Positions 17,841-26,577 of a stretch of 64,000 bases of DNA are shown here, in pieces. A program made the position numbers and the translations under genes. Position 1 is the first letter of the stretch, and every line of letters begins with the position of its first letter. Origin of the DNA: Gorillibacterium massiliense. GTDB taxonomy: Bacteria; Bacillota; Bacilli; Paenibacillales; NBRC-103111. The notes under the pieces are model-generated. The model saw nothing but the letters and a program-made list of their open reading frames with translations, ran no database searches and was not told the DNA's origin. The stretch covers positions 1 to 64,000 of the forward strand of contig NZ_CBQR020000102.1 in NCBI RefSeq assembly GCF_000455485.1, read 5' to 3'.

Positions 17841-19192
17841 AGTGCCGCCTCCAATCTCTTGATGAATCGGTCGATTTCCGCTTTGGTCCGTCTTTCCGTC
17901 ACCGCTACCAACAGATGTCCCTTCAGCTCCGGATAATCCGCGCCAAGATCATAGCCGCCGATGAAACCCATCTGCAGCAGTTCGCGGTTCACCCGGCCGA
18001 CGTCCACCTTTTCGGGCAGTTTGAGTACAAACTCGTTGAAAAAAGGGGCGGAAAAAGCGGTCGCCAACTTTCCGCTTTGGTCAGCGAGTGCGGCGGCATA
18101 GTGCGCCTTCTGCACGTTGAGGCGTCCCATTTCGGGAAGCCCGGTTTTGCCCATCACCGACAGATAGATCGAGGCGCAAAGAGCGAGCAGCGCCTGGTTC
18201 GAGCAGATGTTGGAGGTGGCCTTCTCCCGGCGGATGTGCTGCTCCCGCGCCTGCAGGGTCAGCACGAAGCCGCGTTTGCCGTCGCGGTCGACGGTTTGGC
18301 CGACGATCCGGCCGGGCATCCGCCGCATCAAAGCCTCCGTGACGGCAAAGAACCCGCAGGTGGGGCCTCCCAAGGAGGCGCTCACGCCCAAGGGCTGGGC
18401 GTCGCCAACAACGATGTCGGCCCCCATCCTCCCCGGGCTCTCCAAAAGCCCGAGGGAAAGCGGGTTGACGCCGGCGACGAGCAGGCCCTTGTGGCGGTGG
18501 GCGATGGGCTCGATGGCCCGCAGGTCCTCGATGCAGCCGAAGAAATTCGGCGACTGCACGATAACCGCAGCCGTATCCCCATCCACCGCCTCCGCCAGCG
18601 CCACGAGATCCGTGACACCGCCGGCGTCGAAACCGACCTCGGCCACCTCGAGGCCGAGGCCGCGGGCGGTGGTGCGCAGCACCGCCCGCGCTTCCGGGTG
18701 CACCGCCCGGGACACGACGATGCGCTGCCGCTTCGTGTGGGCGGCGGCCATCGCACCGGCCTCGGCCAAAGCGGTGGCCCCGTCGTACATGCTGGCGTTG
18801 GCGACCTTCATCCCCGTCAGCTCGCAAATGTACGACTGGAATTCAAAAATCGCCTGCAACTCGCCTTGGCTGATCTCCGGCTGATAGGGCGTATACGCCG
18901 TGTAAAACTCGGAGCGGGACAACAAATGATGGATGACAACGGGAATCTGATGATCGTATATCCCAGCTCCGAGAAAGCTGGTGTGGGTCTCGAAATCGGC
19001 GTTTTTCTCGGCCAACTGCTTCATATGCTTCAGGAGGGCGGCCTCATCCAACGCCTCCGACATCGGCAGTGCGCCTTTGTAGCGAAGCTCTGCCGGAATA
19101 TCGGCAAACAAGTCCTCCATCTTCTCCACGCCGACGGTTGCCAGCATTTCCTCGCGATCCTGATCGGTCATCGGCAAGTAGCGGTGCTTCAT
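17837..19192 (-). CDS. gcvPA: Glycine dehydrogenase (decarboxylating) subunit 1
   Basis: The N-terminal half of the split P protein, 451 residues. It starts [17 protein letters not shown] and carries the family segments [19 protein letters not shown] and [20 protein letters not shown] (near 80-120), and [14 protein letters not shown] near 335. It overlaps gcvT upstream and gcvPB downstream by 4 bp each, so all three are translationally coupled. The internal part (about 18300-18780) is markedly GC-rich with strong third-position bias, giving long spurious frames on the other strand. Confidence 0.97.
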   Translation of the reverse strand: MKHRYLPMTDQDREEMLATVGVEKMEDLFADIPAELRYKGALPMSEALDEAALLKHMKQLAEKNADFETHTSFLGAGIYDHQIPVVIHHLLSRSEFYTAYTPYQPEISQGELQAIFEFQSYICELTGMKVANASMYDGATALAEAGAMAAAHTKRQRIVVSRAVHPEARAVLRTTARGLGLEVAEVGFDAGGVTDLVALAEAVDGDTAAVIVQSPNFFGCIEDLRAIEPIAHRHKGLLVAGVNPLSLGLLESPGRMGADIVVGDAQPLGVSASLGGPTCGFFAVTEALMRRMPGRIVGQTVDRDGKRGFVLTLQAREQHIRREKATSNICSNQALLALCASIYLSVMGKTGLPEMGRLNVQKAHYAAALADQSGKLATAFSAPFFNEFVLKLPEKVDVGRVNRELLQMGFIGGYDLGADYPELKGHLLVAVTERRTKAEIDRFIKRLEAAL

Positions 19193-20346
19193 GACTGACG
19201 CTCTCCTTTCCCGGCTAGGGTTCGATTATTATGGGTTCTTTTATAAAATGGGGCTTTCACCACGCGGGCCAGCAGCAGCTTACCGCGGATTTCCACCCAA
19301 ACCTCGGTGCCCAGCCCGGCATACTCCATATCTAGCAGCGCCAAGCCCAGATTTCGTTTGAGCGTAGGGGATTGAGTGCCGGTGGTGACTTCCCCGATTT
19401 TTCGCTCTCCAGTCGCATCCGCGTAGACGGCATAATGTGCCCTTGGGATGCCCCGGTCTACCAGCTCCAGACCGACCAGCTTACGCTTTACGCCTTCCGC
19501 TTTCTGCTTGGTTAGCGCCTCCCACCCGATGAACTCGCCCTTTTCCAGCTTGACGAAGGGCGCGAGGCCCGCCTCCAGGGGGCTGATCTTGGACGACAGC
19601 TCCTGGCCGTAAAGCGGCAGCCGCGCTTCAAAACGCAGCGTGTCTCGGGCTCCCAAACCGCAGGGCAGAAGCCCTTTTGGCTCCCCTGCCGCGATAAGCG
19701 CCCGCCACAGCCGCCCGGCATCCGCAGCCGCCACGTACAGCTCGAAGCCGTCCTCACCGGTGTAGCCGCTGCGTGAAAGGATCGCCGGCACCTCACCAAC
19801 CGAGACATCCGGTAAAAAAGAGAATGCCTTCAACTCGCCGATCGGTGCATCCGTAAGCTGCGACAAAACGGCTTCCGCTTCAGGCCCCTGCAGAGCGAGG
19901 AGCACCATCTCTTCCGACACGTCCTTCAATTCGACGTCTCCGATCAAATGCTCCCGTAACCAATCCCAATCCTTTTCGAGATTAGCGGCGTTGACCACCA
20001 ACATGTAGTAATCCTGCGTAAACCGGTAGACGAGCAAATCGTCAACGGTGCCGCCGTCCGGGTAGCACATCAGCGAATACTGGGCTTCCCCATCCGATAG
20101 CCGGGCAATGTTATTAGTGGTGACAGACTGCAAAAATGACTCCGCGTACTGCCCTGTGACGATGAACTCTCCCATGTGGGATACGTCGAACAGTCCCGCC
20201 CGCTCCCGGACCGCCTCATGCTCCTTGCCGATACCACTGAACTGCACCGGCAGCTCCCAGCCGCCGAAATCGATACAGCGTGCTTCGGGAAACGCGGTAT
20301 ACTCGGGGAAAAGTGGAGTTCGCTTCAGTTCGCTTTTTTCACCCAT
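19189..20346 (-). CDS. gcvT: Aminomethyltransferase (glycine cleavage T protein)
   Basis: Transfers the methylene group from the aminomethyl-lipoyl H protein to tetrahydrofolate, releasing ammonia. The 385 residues show the T-protein hallmarks RTPLFPEYTAFPEARCIDFGGWELPVQF (in two halves), the FDVSHMGE motif near 65, and SRSGYTGEDGFEL near 190. Start ATG 20346 has GAGGTGAG upstream; the frame runs on into the leader and that extension is spurious. First gene of the minus-strand gcv operon. Confidence 0.97.
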   Translation of the reverse strand: MGEKSELKRTPLFPEYTAFPEARCIDFGGWELPVQFSGIGKEHEAVRERAGLFDVSHMGEFIVTGQYAESFLQSVTTNNIARLSDGEAQYSLMCYPDGGTVDDLLVYRFTQDYYMLVVNAANLEKDWDWLREHLIGDVELKDVSEEMVLLALQGPEAEAVLSQLTDAPIGELKAFSFLPDVSVGEVPAILSRSGYTGEDGFELYVAAADAGRLWRALIAAGEPKGLLPCGLGARDTLRFEARLPLYGQELSSKISPLEAGLAPFVKLEKGEFIGWEALTKQKAEGVKRKLVGLELVDRGIPRAHYAVYADATGERKIGEVTTGTQSPTLKRNLGLALLDMEYAGLGTEVWVEIRGKLLLARVVKAPFYKRTHNNRTLAGKGERQS

Positions 20347-20409
20347 TTGTCTCACCTCATCAGTTGTGGTCGCTGCCGTAATAGCCTTGAACAACCTTGC
20401 TCGGCAACG

Positions 20410-20676
20410 CAAAAAAGGACAGGCGAAAGGCGAGATATGCTTCACGCATACCGCCTATCGTCTCTGTCCTTTTACCTGAGAGTTGTTCTGACGCGGGTTA
20501 TTCCGCCCGCCGAGTTTCCCCTTGGGTGACCTTCCCGCCGTTTTTGAAGACGGAAACGGAACGGTTCTCTCCAGAGATGCGTCCGGCAGAAGTCCTTTTG
20601 CCTGAGAGATTCACTCCGGTGAGAGCTTACTCCTTCGGCGTTACCTGATGCGCGGTAATCTCTCCCGCTGCCGTCA
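20410..20676 (-). promoter_or_regulatory. Tandem glycine riboswitch with terminator, upstream of gcvT
   Basis: Two glycine aptamers in series on the minus strand. Each has the GGGAGAG / GGAGAG opening and the ...CTCTCAGG(C/T)AAAAGGAC closing motif, with GCCGAAGGAGTAAGC in aptamer 1 and CACCCAAGGGGAAAC in aptamer 2. The last AAAAGGACAG can pair with CTGTCCTTTTTT (20410-20425) to form a terminator. Glycine binding is expected to prevent termination and turn on gcvT-gcvPA-gcvPB. Confidence 0.95.
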
Positions 20677-20714
20677 TCCGCTTTTATCAAGTTGTGGAAA
20701 ATCTTCTCTCCTCT

Positions 20715-20743
20715 ATTAAATCCCGAAAATCATCCGGTGTCAA
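20715..20743 (-). promoter_or_regulatory. Promoter of the gcvT operon
   Basis: Minus-strand TTGACA (20738-20743), 17-base spacer, TTTAAT (20715-20720), placed about 40 bases before the riboswitch. The -35 lies inside a small inverted repeat GTGTCA/TGACAC. Confidence 0.75.
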
Positions 20744-20772
20744 TAAAACTGACACATTTACAAACCCCGATA

Positions 20773-20801
20773 TTGACAGCCCGCCGGGCAATGCGTACTC
20801 T
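20773..20801 (+). promoter_or_regulatory. Promoter of gcvH
   Basis: Plus-strand TTGACA (20773-20778), 17-base spacer, TACTCT (20796-20801). Its -35 is about 30 bp from that of the divergent gcvT promoter, so the two transcripts start back to back. Confidence 0.65.
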
Positions 20802-20830
20802 AAAAGTAACGAACATATTGCGGATGAAGA

Positions 20831-21095
20831 AGGTCGGGAGAGACCGTCTAGGCACCTTTTCGTTTCCTTACGGAAAGACGATAGGATAGCCTAAGTCGGG
20901 CACCGAAGGAGCAAGCCGTCAGGACCGCCATCCTGTGGCCAATCTCTCAGGTAAACGTACCGCCTTACGACGCGGCTCTGGAGAGAGCGAAAGCCGCCAA
21001 AGGGGTAATTTTTCCGTTCGGGGTCGAACAGAAAAAGAAACTCTCAGGCACCGAGGACAGAGAAAAGGCGCATGCCTTTCCCTTTGTCTTTTTTT
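20831..21095 (+). promoter_or_regulatory. Second tandem glycine riboswitch, upstream of gcvH
   Basis: Two glycine aptamers on the plus strand: GGTCGGGAGAGACCG ... GGGCACCGAAGGAGCAAGCC ... TCTCTCAGGTAAACG, then TCTGGAGAGAGCG ... GCCAAAGGGGTAA ... ACTCTCAGGCACCGAGGACAG. The first aptamer has an unusually long internal arm. The end can fold with CCTTTCCCTTTGTCTTTTTTT into a terminator (about 21055-21095). Glycine is expected to activate gcvH. Confidence 0.93.
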
Positions 21096-21133
21096 GTTGT
21101 ACCCCATCCGATATCGAACGAGGAGAATCCAAA

Positions 21134-21532
21134 ATGAGCGAGATCAAAGCAGCGTTCAAGTACAGCGAAGACCATGAATGGGCGGAGACGGTAAGCGATA
21201 CCGTCGTTCGCGTCGGCATTTCCGATTTTGCGCAAAACCGGCTGGGCGACATCGTGTTCGTGGAGCTGCCGGAAGTCGGCGCTGCTATGTCCGCGGGAGA
21301 CGGCATGGGGACCATCGAGTCGGTCAAAACCGTCTCCGACTTGTTCTGCCCGGTGAACGGAACCGTCATCGCCGTTAATACAGCCCTCATCGATCAGCCC
21401 GAGCTGGTTAACAGCGCTCCTTACGGGGAAGGCTGGCTGGTTGAAGTGGAGATCGGCAGTACAGCAGAAGAAGCGGTGGCGCATTTGATGAACGCCGAGC
21501 AATATGCCGCTCACATTGAAACAGAAGAGTAA
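21134..21532 (+). CDS. gcvH: Glycine cleavage system H protein
   Basis: The 132-residue lipoyl carrier that shuttles the aminomethyl group from P to T protein. The lipoylation site is Lys65 in GTIESVKTVSDLFCP, with the surrounding half-hammerhead beta fold (LGDIVFVELPEVG before it, PYGEGWLVEVE after). Divergent from gcvT-gcvPA-gcvPB and controlled by its own tandem glycine riboswitch, so all glycine cleavage subunits encoded here respond to the same ligand from two transcripts. Confidence 0.97.
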   Translation: MSEIKAAFKYSEDHEWAETVSDTVVRVGISDFAQNRLGDIVFVELPEVGAAMSAGDGMGTIESVKTVSDLFCPVNGTVIAVNTALIDQPELVNSAPYGEGWLVEVEIGSTAEEAVAHLMNAEQYAAHIETEE

Positions 21533-21540
21533 AATAACGA

Positions 21541-21587
21541 AAAGAGCTGTTCCTCCGGCATAAACGCCTAGGAACAGCTCTTTTTCA
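21541..21587 (+). terminator. Terminator after gcvH
   Basis: Arms AAAAGAGCTGTTCC and GGAACAGCTCTTTT around a 17-base loop, followed by T. Confidence 0.88.
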
Positions 21588-21697
21588 TGCCGGATGCATG
21601 GAGAGCGGCACATTTACCAAAAAAGATCAGGTGAGACGTATGAAAAGCTGCCGCTCGTCAAAGGATAGGATAGATCAGTTCGGAAAGGGAGATGGAT

Positions 21698-22567
21698 ATG
21701 AAAAGCCGCCTGCACCCCGATACGCGTATCGGGCATGTACAGATCAAGGTCAGCCGCTTGGAACGCTCCATTGTCTTTTACCGGGATATTGTCGGGCTTC
21801 AAGTGTTGCGGCAGACAACGGACACGGCGGAGATGAGCGCCGACGGCCGCAGACCGCTGGTTATTCTGCGGGAACTGGCGCAAAACCTTGACGCTTCCCA
21901 TCAGGAGCGGACTCCCCATGCCGGGTTGTATCATTTCGCCCTGCTGGTGCCGACCCGTCCCTCGCTGGGCGTGGCGCTGCGCAATTTAATGGCAAGACAC
22001 ATCGAAGTGGGCCAAGGCGATCATCTGGTGAGCGAAGCTTTGTATATCAGCGATCCCGACCGAAACGGTATCGAAATTTATGCCGATCGTCCCCGGGACG
22101 ACTGGATGAAGGACCCCCGGGGCGAATACGTCATGGCCGCCGATCCGGTGGATATCGAAGGATTGTTGGAGGAGGCGCAAAACGTGAGTTGGACCGGCCT
22201 CCCGCCAGGCACGACGGTGGGGCATGTCCACTTTCATGTGGCGGACTTGCAAAGGGCGGAGCATTTTTACTGCGATGGATTAGGGTTCGATATCGTGCTC
22301 CATTACGGTCCCTCCGCCTTGTTCGTTTCTGCCGGGGGTTATCATCACCATGTCGGGCTGAATACATGGGCGGGCAAAGGCGCCCCCCCGGCGCCGAAGA
22401 ATGCTCCCGGCCTTGATTTTTATTCGCTGCAACTGACGTCTGAGGAAGAGCGGCAGGAGGTGCTTCAGCGCCTCGCGGATCGCGGTTATAAGACATGGCA
22501 GGATGATGAAGGCGTGTGGACATCCATGGATGACAACCAGATCGTCGTCAAGCTGTTGGCTCTTTAG
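21698..22567 (+). CDS. catE: VOC-family extradiol dioxygenase, CatE-like
   Basis: A 289-residue protein with two vicinal-oxygen-chelate modules (about 8-125 and 165-285), resembling B. subtilis CatE, a catechol 2,3-dioxygenase. Metal-ligand segments are IGHVQIKVSRLERSIVFY and VGHVHFHVADLQRAEHFY, and SAGGYHHHVGLNTWAG is a family hallmark. The ATG at 21698 sits 6 bases after AAAGGGAG; an in-frame ATG at 21692 is too close. It may clear catecholic compounds; the natural substrate is uncertain. Confidence 0.88.
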   Translation: MKSRLHPDTRIGHVQIKVSRLERSIVFYRDIVGLQVLRQTTDTAEMSADGRRPLVILRELAQNLDASHQERTPHAGLYHFALLVPTRPSLGVALRNLMARHIEVGQGDHLVSEALYISDPDRNGIEIYADRPRDDWMKDPRGEYVMAADPVDIEGLLEEAQNVSWTGLPPGTTVGHVHFHVADLQRAEHFYCDGLGFDIVLHYGPSALFVSAGGYHHHVGLNTWAGKGAPPAPKNAPGLDFYSLQLTSEEERQEVLQRLADRGYKTWQDDEGVWTSMDDNQIVVKLLAL

Positions 22568-22668
22568 CGTAACTTGTCCGGGTGCCCGGGGGGTTATGAT
22601 TTTGTATAGAAGATCAACCCGCATGCTACTGGTTAAGCGGGAATCCCATCATACTGGAGGATGTATAT

Positions 22669-23310
22669 ATGAAAATCGGAGTCATCGGAGCAACCGGCAA
22701 AGCCGGCAACCAGTTGGTCAAGGAAGCGATGAAACGCGGCCATGACGTAACGGCTATCGTCCGAAACGCCCTGAAACTGGATGATTTTCATGGAAAAATA
22801 TTAGAGAAAGACCTGTTCGATCTGACCAACGAGGATATCTCCTCCTTCGACGCGATCATCAATGCCTTCGCTGCAGCTCCAGGGGAAGAAGATTTGCATG
22901 TGAAAGCCGGACGGACGCTTATCGAGGCTGTAAAGGGCAGCCCGAAAACCCGGTTGATCGTGGTCGGCGGCGCTGGGAGTCTTTTTACCGATGAGGGCCA
23001 CACGACCCGGTTGATGGACACGGCGGATTTCCCGCCGCAGTTTTTTCAGACGGCTTATCATCAAGGCGAAAACCTGAAAGATCTGCAAGGGACGGCCGAT
23101 ATCGATTGGACCTTTGTCAGCCCTTCGGCCTTTTTTGACCCGACGGGCAAACGCACCGGTGCTTACCAGCAAGGCAAGGACGAATTGCTGGTAAACTCCA
23201 AAGGCAGCAGCTACATCAGTTACCCCGATTACGCAATCGCCATTGTGGACGAAATCGAGAACCCCCAGCACCGCAAAGAGCGCTTCACCGTCGTCGGCGA
23301 GGCCGAGTAA
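22669..23310 (+). CDS. NAD(P)-binding oxidoreductase (atypical SDR, YwnB-like)
   Basis: A 213-residue NAD(P)-binding protein with the glycine-rich motif GVIGATGKAGNQLV at the N-terminus and FVSPSAFFDPTGKRTG in the second half, typical of the NmrA/BVR-B-like atypical SDRs such as B. subtilis YwnB. Start ATG follows GGAGG. It stands alone between catE and a terminator. Role unknown; relatives are stress-associated. Confidence 0.87.
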   Translation: MKIGVIGATGKAGNQLVKEAMKRGHDVTAIVRNALKLDDFHGKILEKDLFDLTNEDISSFDAIINAFAAAPGEEDLHVKAGRTLIEAVKGSPKTRLIVVGGAGSLFTDEGHTTRLMDTADFPPQFFQTAYHQGENLKDLQGTADIDWTFVSPSAFFDPTGKRTGAYQQGKDELLVNSKGSSYISYPDYAIAIVDEIENPQHRKERFTVVGEAE

Positions 23311-23364
23311 ACGGTAGAGCGACGCCGGACGGTTTTCGTATAGGCAGCTTCGCATGAATGAAAT

Positions 23365-23404
23365 AGGCTGCGGCAGAGTGAATCTTACCCTGCCGCAGCC
23401 TTTA
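23365..23404 (+). terminator. Terminator after ywnB-like gene
   Basis: Stem AGGCTGCGGCAG/CTGCCGCAGCCT followed by TTAT. It may also serve the convergent gene at 23493. Confidence 0.8.
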
Positions 23405-23492
23405 TGCTGGATGATCCCTTGAGTTCCGTAGTTATACCTTTGACGATCCACCGTAGTCCGATGATGATGACGATAAGCAGCGGGATAAAGCG

Positions 23493-24374
23493 CTATTTCT
23501 GCGCGTTCAACTTGCCAAGCACTTTCTCCCAATTGGCTTGATCCTCCTCCGCAATGACACTTCCATGACGGGCGGCGAGCTGCAGACTTGGGACAGCATC
23601 GGGGTCCCCCAGCAATTTCAGAAATAACAGATACTTCTTTCCAGGTTCCACGGTATTCGCAAGGATAATACTCTGGGCGTTGAGCAACCGTTGATCGTCC
23701 TTGAACTTCTCGAGGATTTTAAAGGTAAACAGGCGAATGACGCCATTATCCATGGAATAATCTAACGGTTTGATCATGATAACCGCGTCGGAAATCCCGA
23801 TCATCTCCTGAACGCTGTCCACATGGTCAATAACCTTTGTCCGTTCGTTTTTGAACTTTGCTTCCGGCAGCGATTGAATATCTTTCGCCAGCCTGTTAAC
23901 CCGAATATCCTTGAAGGGACCGGATAGGAAGACTCCATCCTTCACAGGGTTCACCCACGAAAGATTAGTTACTCTATAGTTAACATAATCGATAAAAGGC
24001 GATTCAGAGCTTTCCAAAAATAAGAAATAGGTCTCTCCCTTATGAAGGGGATCATTGGAGGTAACATGGATTAACGGTTCATCGAGCTGACCTTTGACCT
24101 CTTTCTTAACGGAAACTAGATATAACGGACTCGAATTGTCGTATGTCCCTGTTTCCTTCACCGTGCCAATAACAATATGATCCGCTCTCTTCGTGAATTC
24201 TTTTATCGTTGGCTCAAAGGACATACACACATCTATTGGAACCGGCAGCCAAACTCCATCCCACACATAGCCGGAATCTTCCTTACTCGCCATAGCTCCA
24301 CGGATGATGACAATGGCCAACGCCAAAAACCCGATGATTGCACTCCCCAACCCGATTTTCAAATGTTTCGCCAC
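23493..24374 (-). CDS. Membrane-anchored hypothetical with two similar halves
   Basis: Not recognised as a named family. The 293-residue product begins with one hydrophobic helix (about 5-27), leaving the rest outside the cell. Two segments share a pattern: ADHIVIGTVKETG...GETYFLFLESS in the first half and SDAVIMIKPLDYS...GKKYLLFLKLL in the second, suggesting a duplicated beta-rich module. The GTG at 24374 follows AGGAGGGGG; a longer frame to 24476 has no site. Monocistronic between a terminator and a divergent dehydrogenase. Confidence 0.75.
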   Translation of the reverse strand: MAKHLKIGLGSAIIGFLALAIVIIRGAMASKEDSGYVWDGVWLPVPIDVCMSFEPTIKEFTKRADHIVIGTVKETGTYDNSSPLYLVSVKKEVKGQLDEPLIHVTSNDPLHKGETYFLFLESSESPFIDYVNYRVTNLSWVNPVKDGVFLSGPFKDIRVNRLAKDIQSLPEAKFKNERTKVIDHVDSVQEMIGISDAVIMIKPLDYSMDNGVIRLFTFKILEKFKDDQRLLNAQSIILANTVEPGKKYLLFLKLLGDPDAVPSLQLAARHGSVIAEEDQANWEKVLGKLNAQK

Positions 24375-24693
24375 GATCAACCCCCTCCTTACGGGCAAAC
24401 TTGCTTCAAATGGTTTAATCAGCGCTAAGGTGAAGGAACCATTGGCACTCTTCTGTAAATCTTTTCCAAACCCCATAAAACCCTCCGTTCACCTTGAAAA
24501 TGGCACGGGTCTTTGAAAGTGGATATGTATTTCAATATATCGCTTGATTTGGCATTTATCTGCCAATATTGTGGCTCACATAGAATAATAATGACATTAT
24601 CCAACGTTTTATTATTGGACATTCACCCGCCCGCTTGCACCAGTCGTCCCCTCATCTCCATATGATGAACTACCGGGAAAGGAGTGAACCGTA

Positions 24694-25755
24694 ATGGACA
24701 TTTGGGGAGAAATGGAGCACGGGCATTTCGAGCAGCTTGTTTTCGTCCACGATCCGGACAGCGGGCTCAAAGCCGTCATCGCCATTCACAATACGACCCT
24801 CGGACCCGCTCTCGGGGGTTGCAGGATGTGGGCCTATCCTAGCGAGGAAGCGGCTGTGCAGGACGCCCTTCGCCTAGCCCGCAGCATGACGTATAAATCG
24901 GCGGCGGCTGGACTTGCCTATGGTGGAGGCAAAGCGGTCATCCTCGCTCCCCCCGCAAGCGGCAAGCGGGAAGCGGCTTTTCGCGCTTTCGGGCGAGCGG
25001 TGCAGGGAATGGGCGGCCGGTATATCACAGGCCTGGATTTGGGTACAACCGTAACGGATATGGATCGAATCAGCGACGAAACGGACTACGTGACGGATAT
25101 CTCCGGGTCGCTGGGTGCTGTTGGGGATTTTACGGCAAAAATGACCGCTTATGGAGTCTTTTTAGGCATCAAAACTGCTCTTGAGGAGATTTACGGCTCC
25201 GATGACCTAAACGGGCGCACCATTGCGGTCCAAGGCATGGGCAAAGTCGGCTACTGGCTCTGCCGATATTTAAGCCGCGCGGGAGTCAGCCTGATCATAA
25301 CGGATACAAACGAAGCCGCTTTACGGCGGGCGTCTGAGGATTTTGCCGGTGCTAATCCCGTTTCACCGGACGTTATCCACCGGACCACCTGCGACATTTT
25401 CGCACCGTGCGCCATCGGCGGCATCTTGAACGACGTGACGCTCCCACAGCTCAATTGCAAAATCGTCGCCGGAGCGGCCAACAACCAATTGGTGGAGGAG
25501 CGGATCGGCGCTGCATTGGCGATGCGGGGCATCCTCTACGCGCCGGATTACATCATCAACGCAGGCGGAATTATCGTCACCGCTGCCGAGCTGGCTAGCT
25601 GCGACGCCGATTTCGCGGAACGTCAGGTAGAGCGGATTCGGACGACTCTGCGCCGTGTATTCGCTTCCGCCAAAGCCGCCGGAATCACCCCCGGCGAAGC
25701 TGCCGATCGCCTAGCCTTGCAAGCCCTCGCGCAACGCCAAACACGTCAGTCTTAA
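24694..25755 (+). CDS. Leucine dehydrogenase-like Glu/Leu/Phe/Val dehydrogenase
   Basis: NAD-dependent oxidative deaminase of branched-chain amino acids, 353 residues, cytoplasmic. The substrate domain carries GGCRMW (41-46) and the catalytic Lys80 in GLAYGGGKAV; the dinucleotide domain has VQGMGKVGYW and GAANNQL. Length and motifs fit leucine dehydrogenase rather than glutamate dehydrogenase. It is not in a bkd-type operon, so it may act in amino acid catabolism or in spore germination. Start ATG has AAAGGAG upstream. Confidence 0.88.
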   Translation: MDIWGEMEHGHFEQLVFVHDPDSGLKAVIAIHNTTLGPALGGCRMWAYPSEEAAVQDALRLARSMTYKSAAAGLAYGGGKAVILAPPASGKREAAFRAFGRAVQGMGGRYITGLDLGTTVTDMDRISDETDYVTDISGSLGAVGDFTAKMTAYGVFLGIKTALEEIYGSDDLNGRTIAVQGMGKVGYWLCRYLSRAGVSLIITDTNEAALRRASEDFAGANPVSPDVIHRTTCDIFAPCAIGGILNDVTLPQLNCKIVAGAANNQLVEERIGAALAMRGILYAPDYIINAGGIIVTAAELASCDADFAERQVERIRTTLRRVFASAKAAGITPGEAADRLALQALAQRQTRQS

Positions 25756-25839
25756 CTTATATGGAAGGAACCGCCGGCTCCGCGGCGAATACGTTCATGC
25801 AGTCCGTAAAACACTATCCGCCAAAGGAGCATGATCGCA

Positions 25840-26499
25840 ATGAGCGAAACCCTGCCGGTCATCATCGACCGAGTCCAAACCCATCAAAAAGCGGTGGCTA
25901 TCACCTTCGACGACGGCCCGAATCCGATATATACACCGCAAATTCTGGAGATTTTCCGGGAGGCGGGAGGAAAAGCCACCTTTTTCATCCAAGGCTCTAA
26001 TCTAGAGAAATACCCTGACGTGGCGGCGGCCATTCATGAGCAAGGTCACGAGTTAGGCAATCATACGTATAGCCACCCCGCAATGACCGAAGTCAGCGAG
26101 GAGCAGCGCATCGAGGAGCTGCAAAAAACCGAGGAGCTGATCTTTCAAACAACCGGCGGCAAACCAGCCGTCTTCCGTCCGCCTTACTTCAATTGCAACG
26201 ATGACGTCGCCCGACTCTGCGGGCGCTACGGCTACGCCATGATCGGCGCGGTCAACGGGGATGCCCGAGACTGGGAGATGCCGGGAACGGACTTCATCCT
26301 GGAAAAAACATTACCGCGGCTTGCCGAAGGCAGTGTCCTGATTTTCCACGACGGCTACGACGACCGCTCCCAGACCGTAGAAGCGATCCGCCAGCTTGTC
26401 CCCCGCTTGACTGCGGAAGGTTACCGGCTCGTTACGGTCAGCGAGCTGCTGAAACTGGCTGAAAATGGACAAGCCTGCCCTCCCGACGATTCACTCTAA
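25840..26499 (+). CDS. Polysaccharide deacetylase (NodB domain)
   Basis: A carbohydrate esterase 4 protein of 219 residues. NodB motifs are all present: ITFDDGPNP (catalytic Asp24, metal Asp25), the zinc-binding ELGNHTYSHPAMT, RPPYFNCN, and LIFHDGYDDRS near the end. No signal peptide is visible. The ATG at 25840 follows AAAGGAGC; the ATG at 25831 overlaps it. Likely substrates are peptidoglycan or another N-acetyl-polysaccharide, but specificity is not predictable. Confidence 0.92.
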   Translation: MSETLPVIIDRVQTHQKAVAITFDDGPNPIYTPQILEIFREAGGKATFFIQGSNLEKYPDVAAAIHEQGHELGNHTYSHPAMTEVSEEQRIEELQKTEELIFQTTGGKPAVFRPPYFNCNDDVARLCGRYGYAMIGAVNGDARDWEMPGTDFILEKTLPRLAEGSVLIFHDGYDDRSQTVEAIRQLVPRLTAEGYRLVTVSELLKLAENGQACPPDDSL

Positions 26500-26577
26500 G
26501 GCCGCTATTCACAACCAGCAATCTTGTTCAAACCTCTCGATTGTAGTACTCTACTTCCGAGAGGAGGAATTTTCTAA

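Noticed and set aside
17915..19198. A 427-codon plus-strand frame
   Set aside because: It is antisense to gcvPA, whose family motifs are clear; high GC leaves the opposite strand free of stops.
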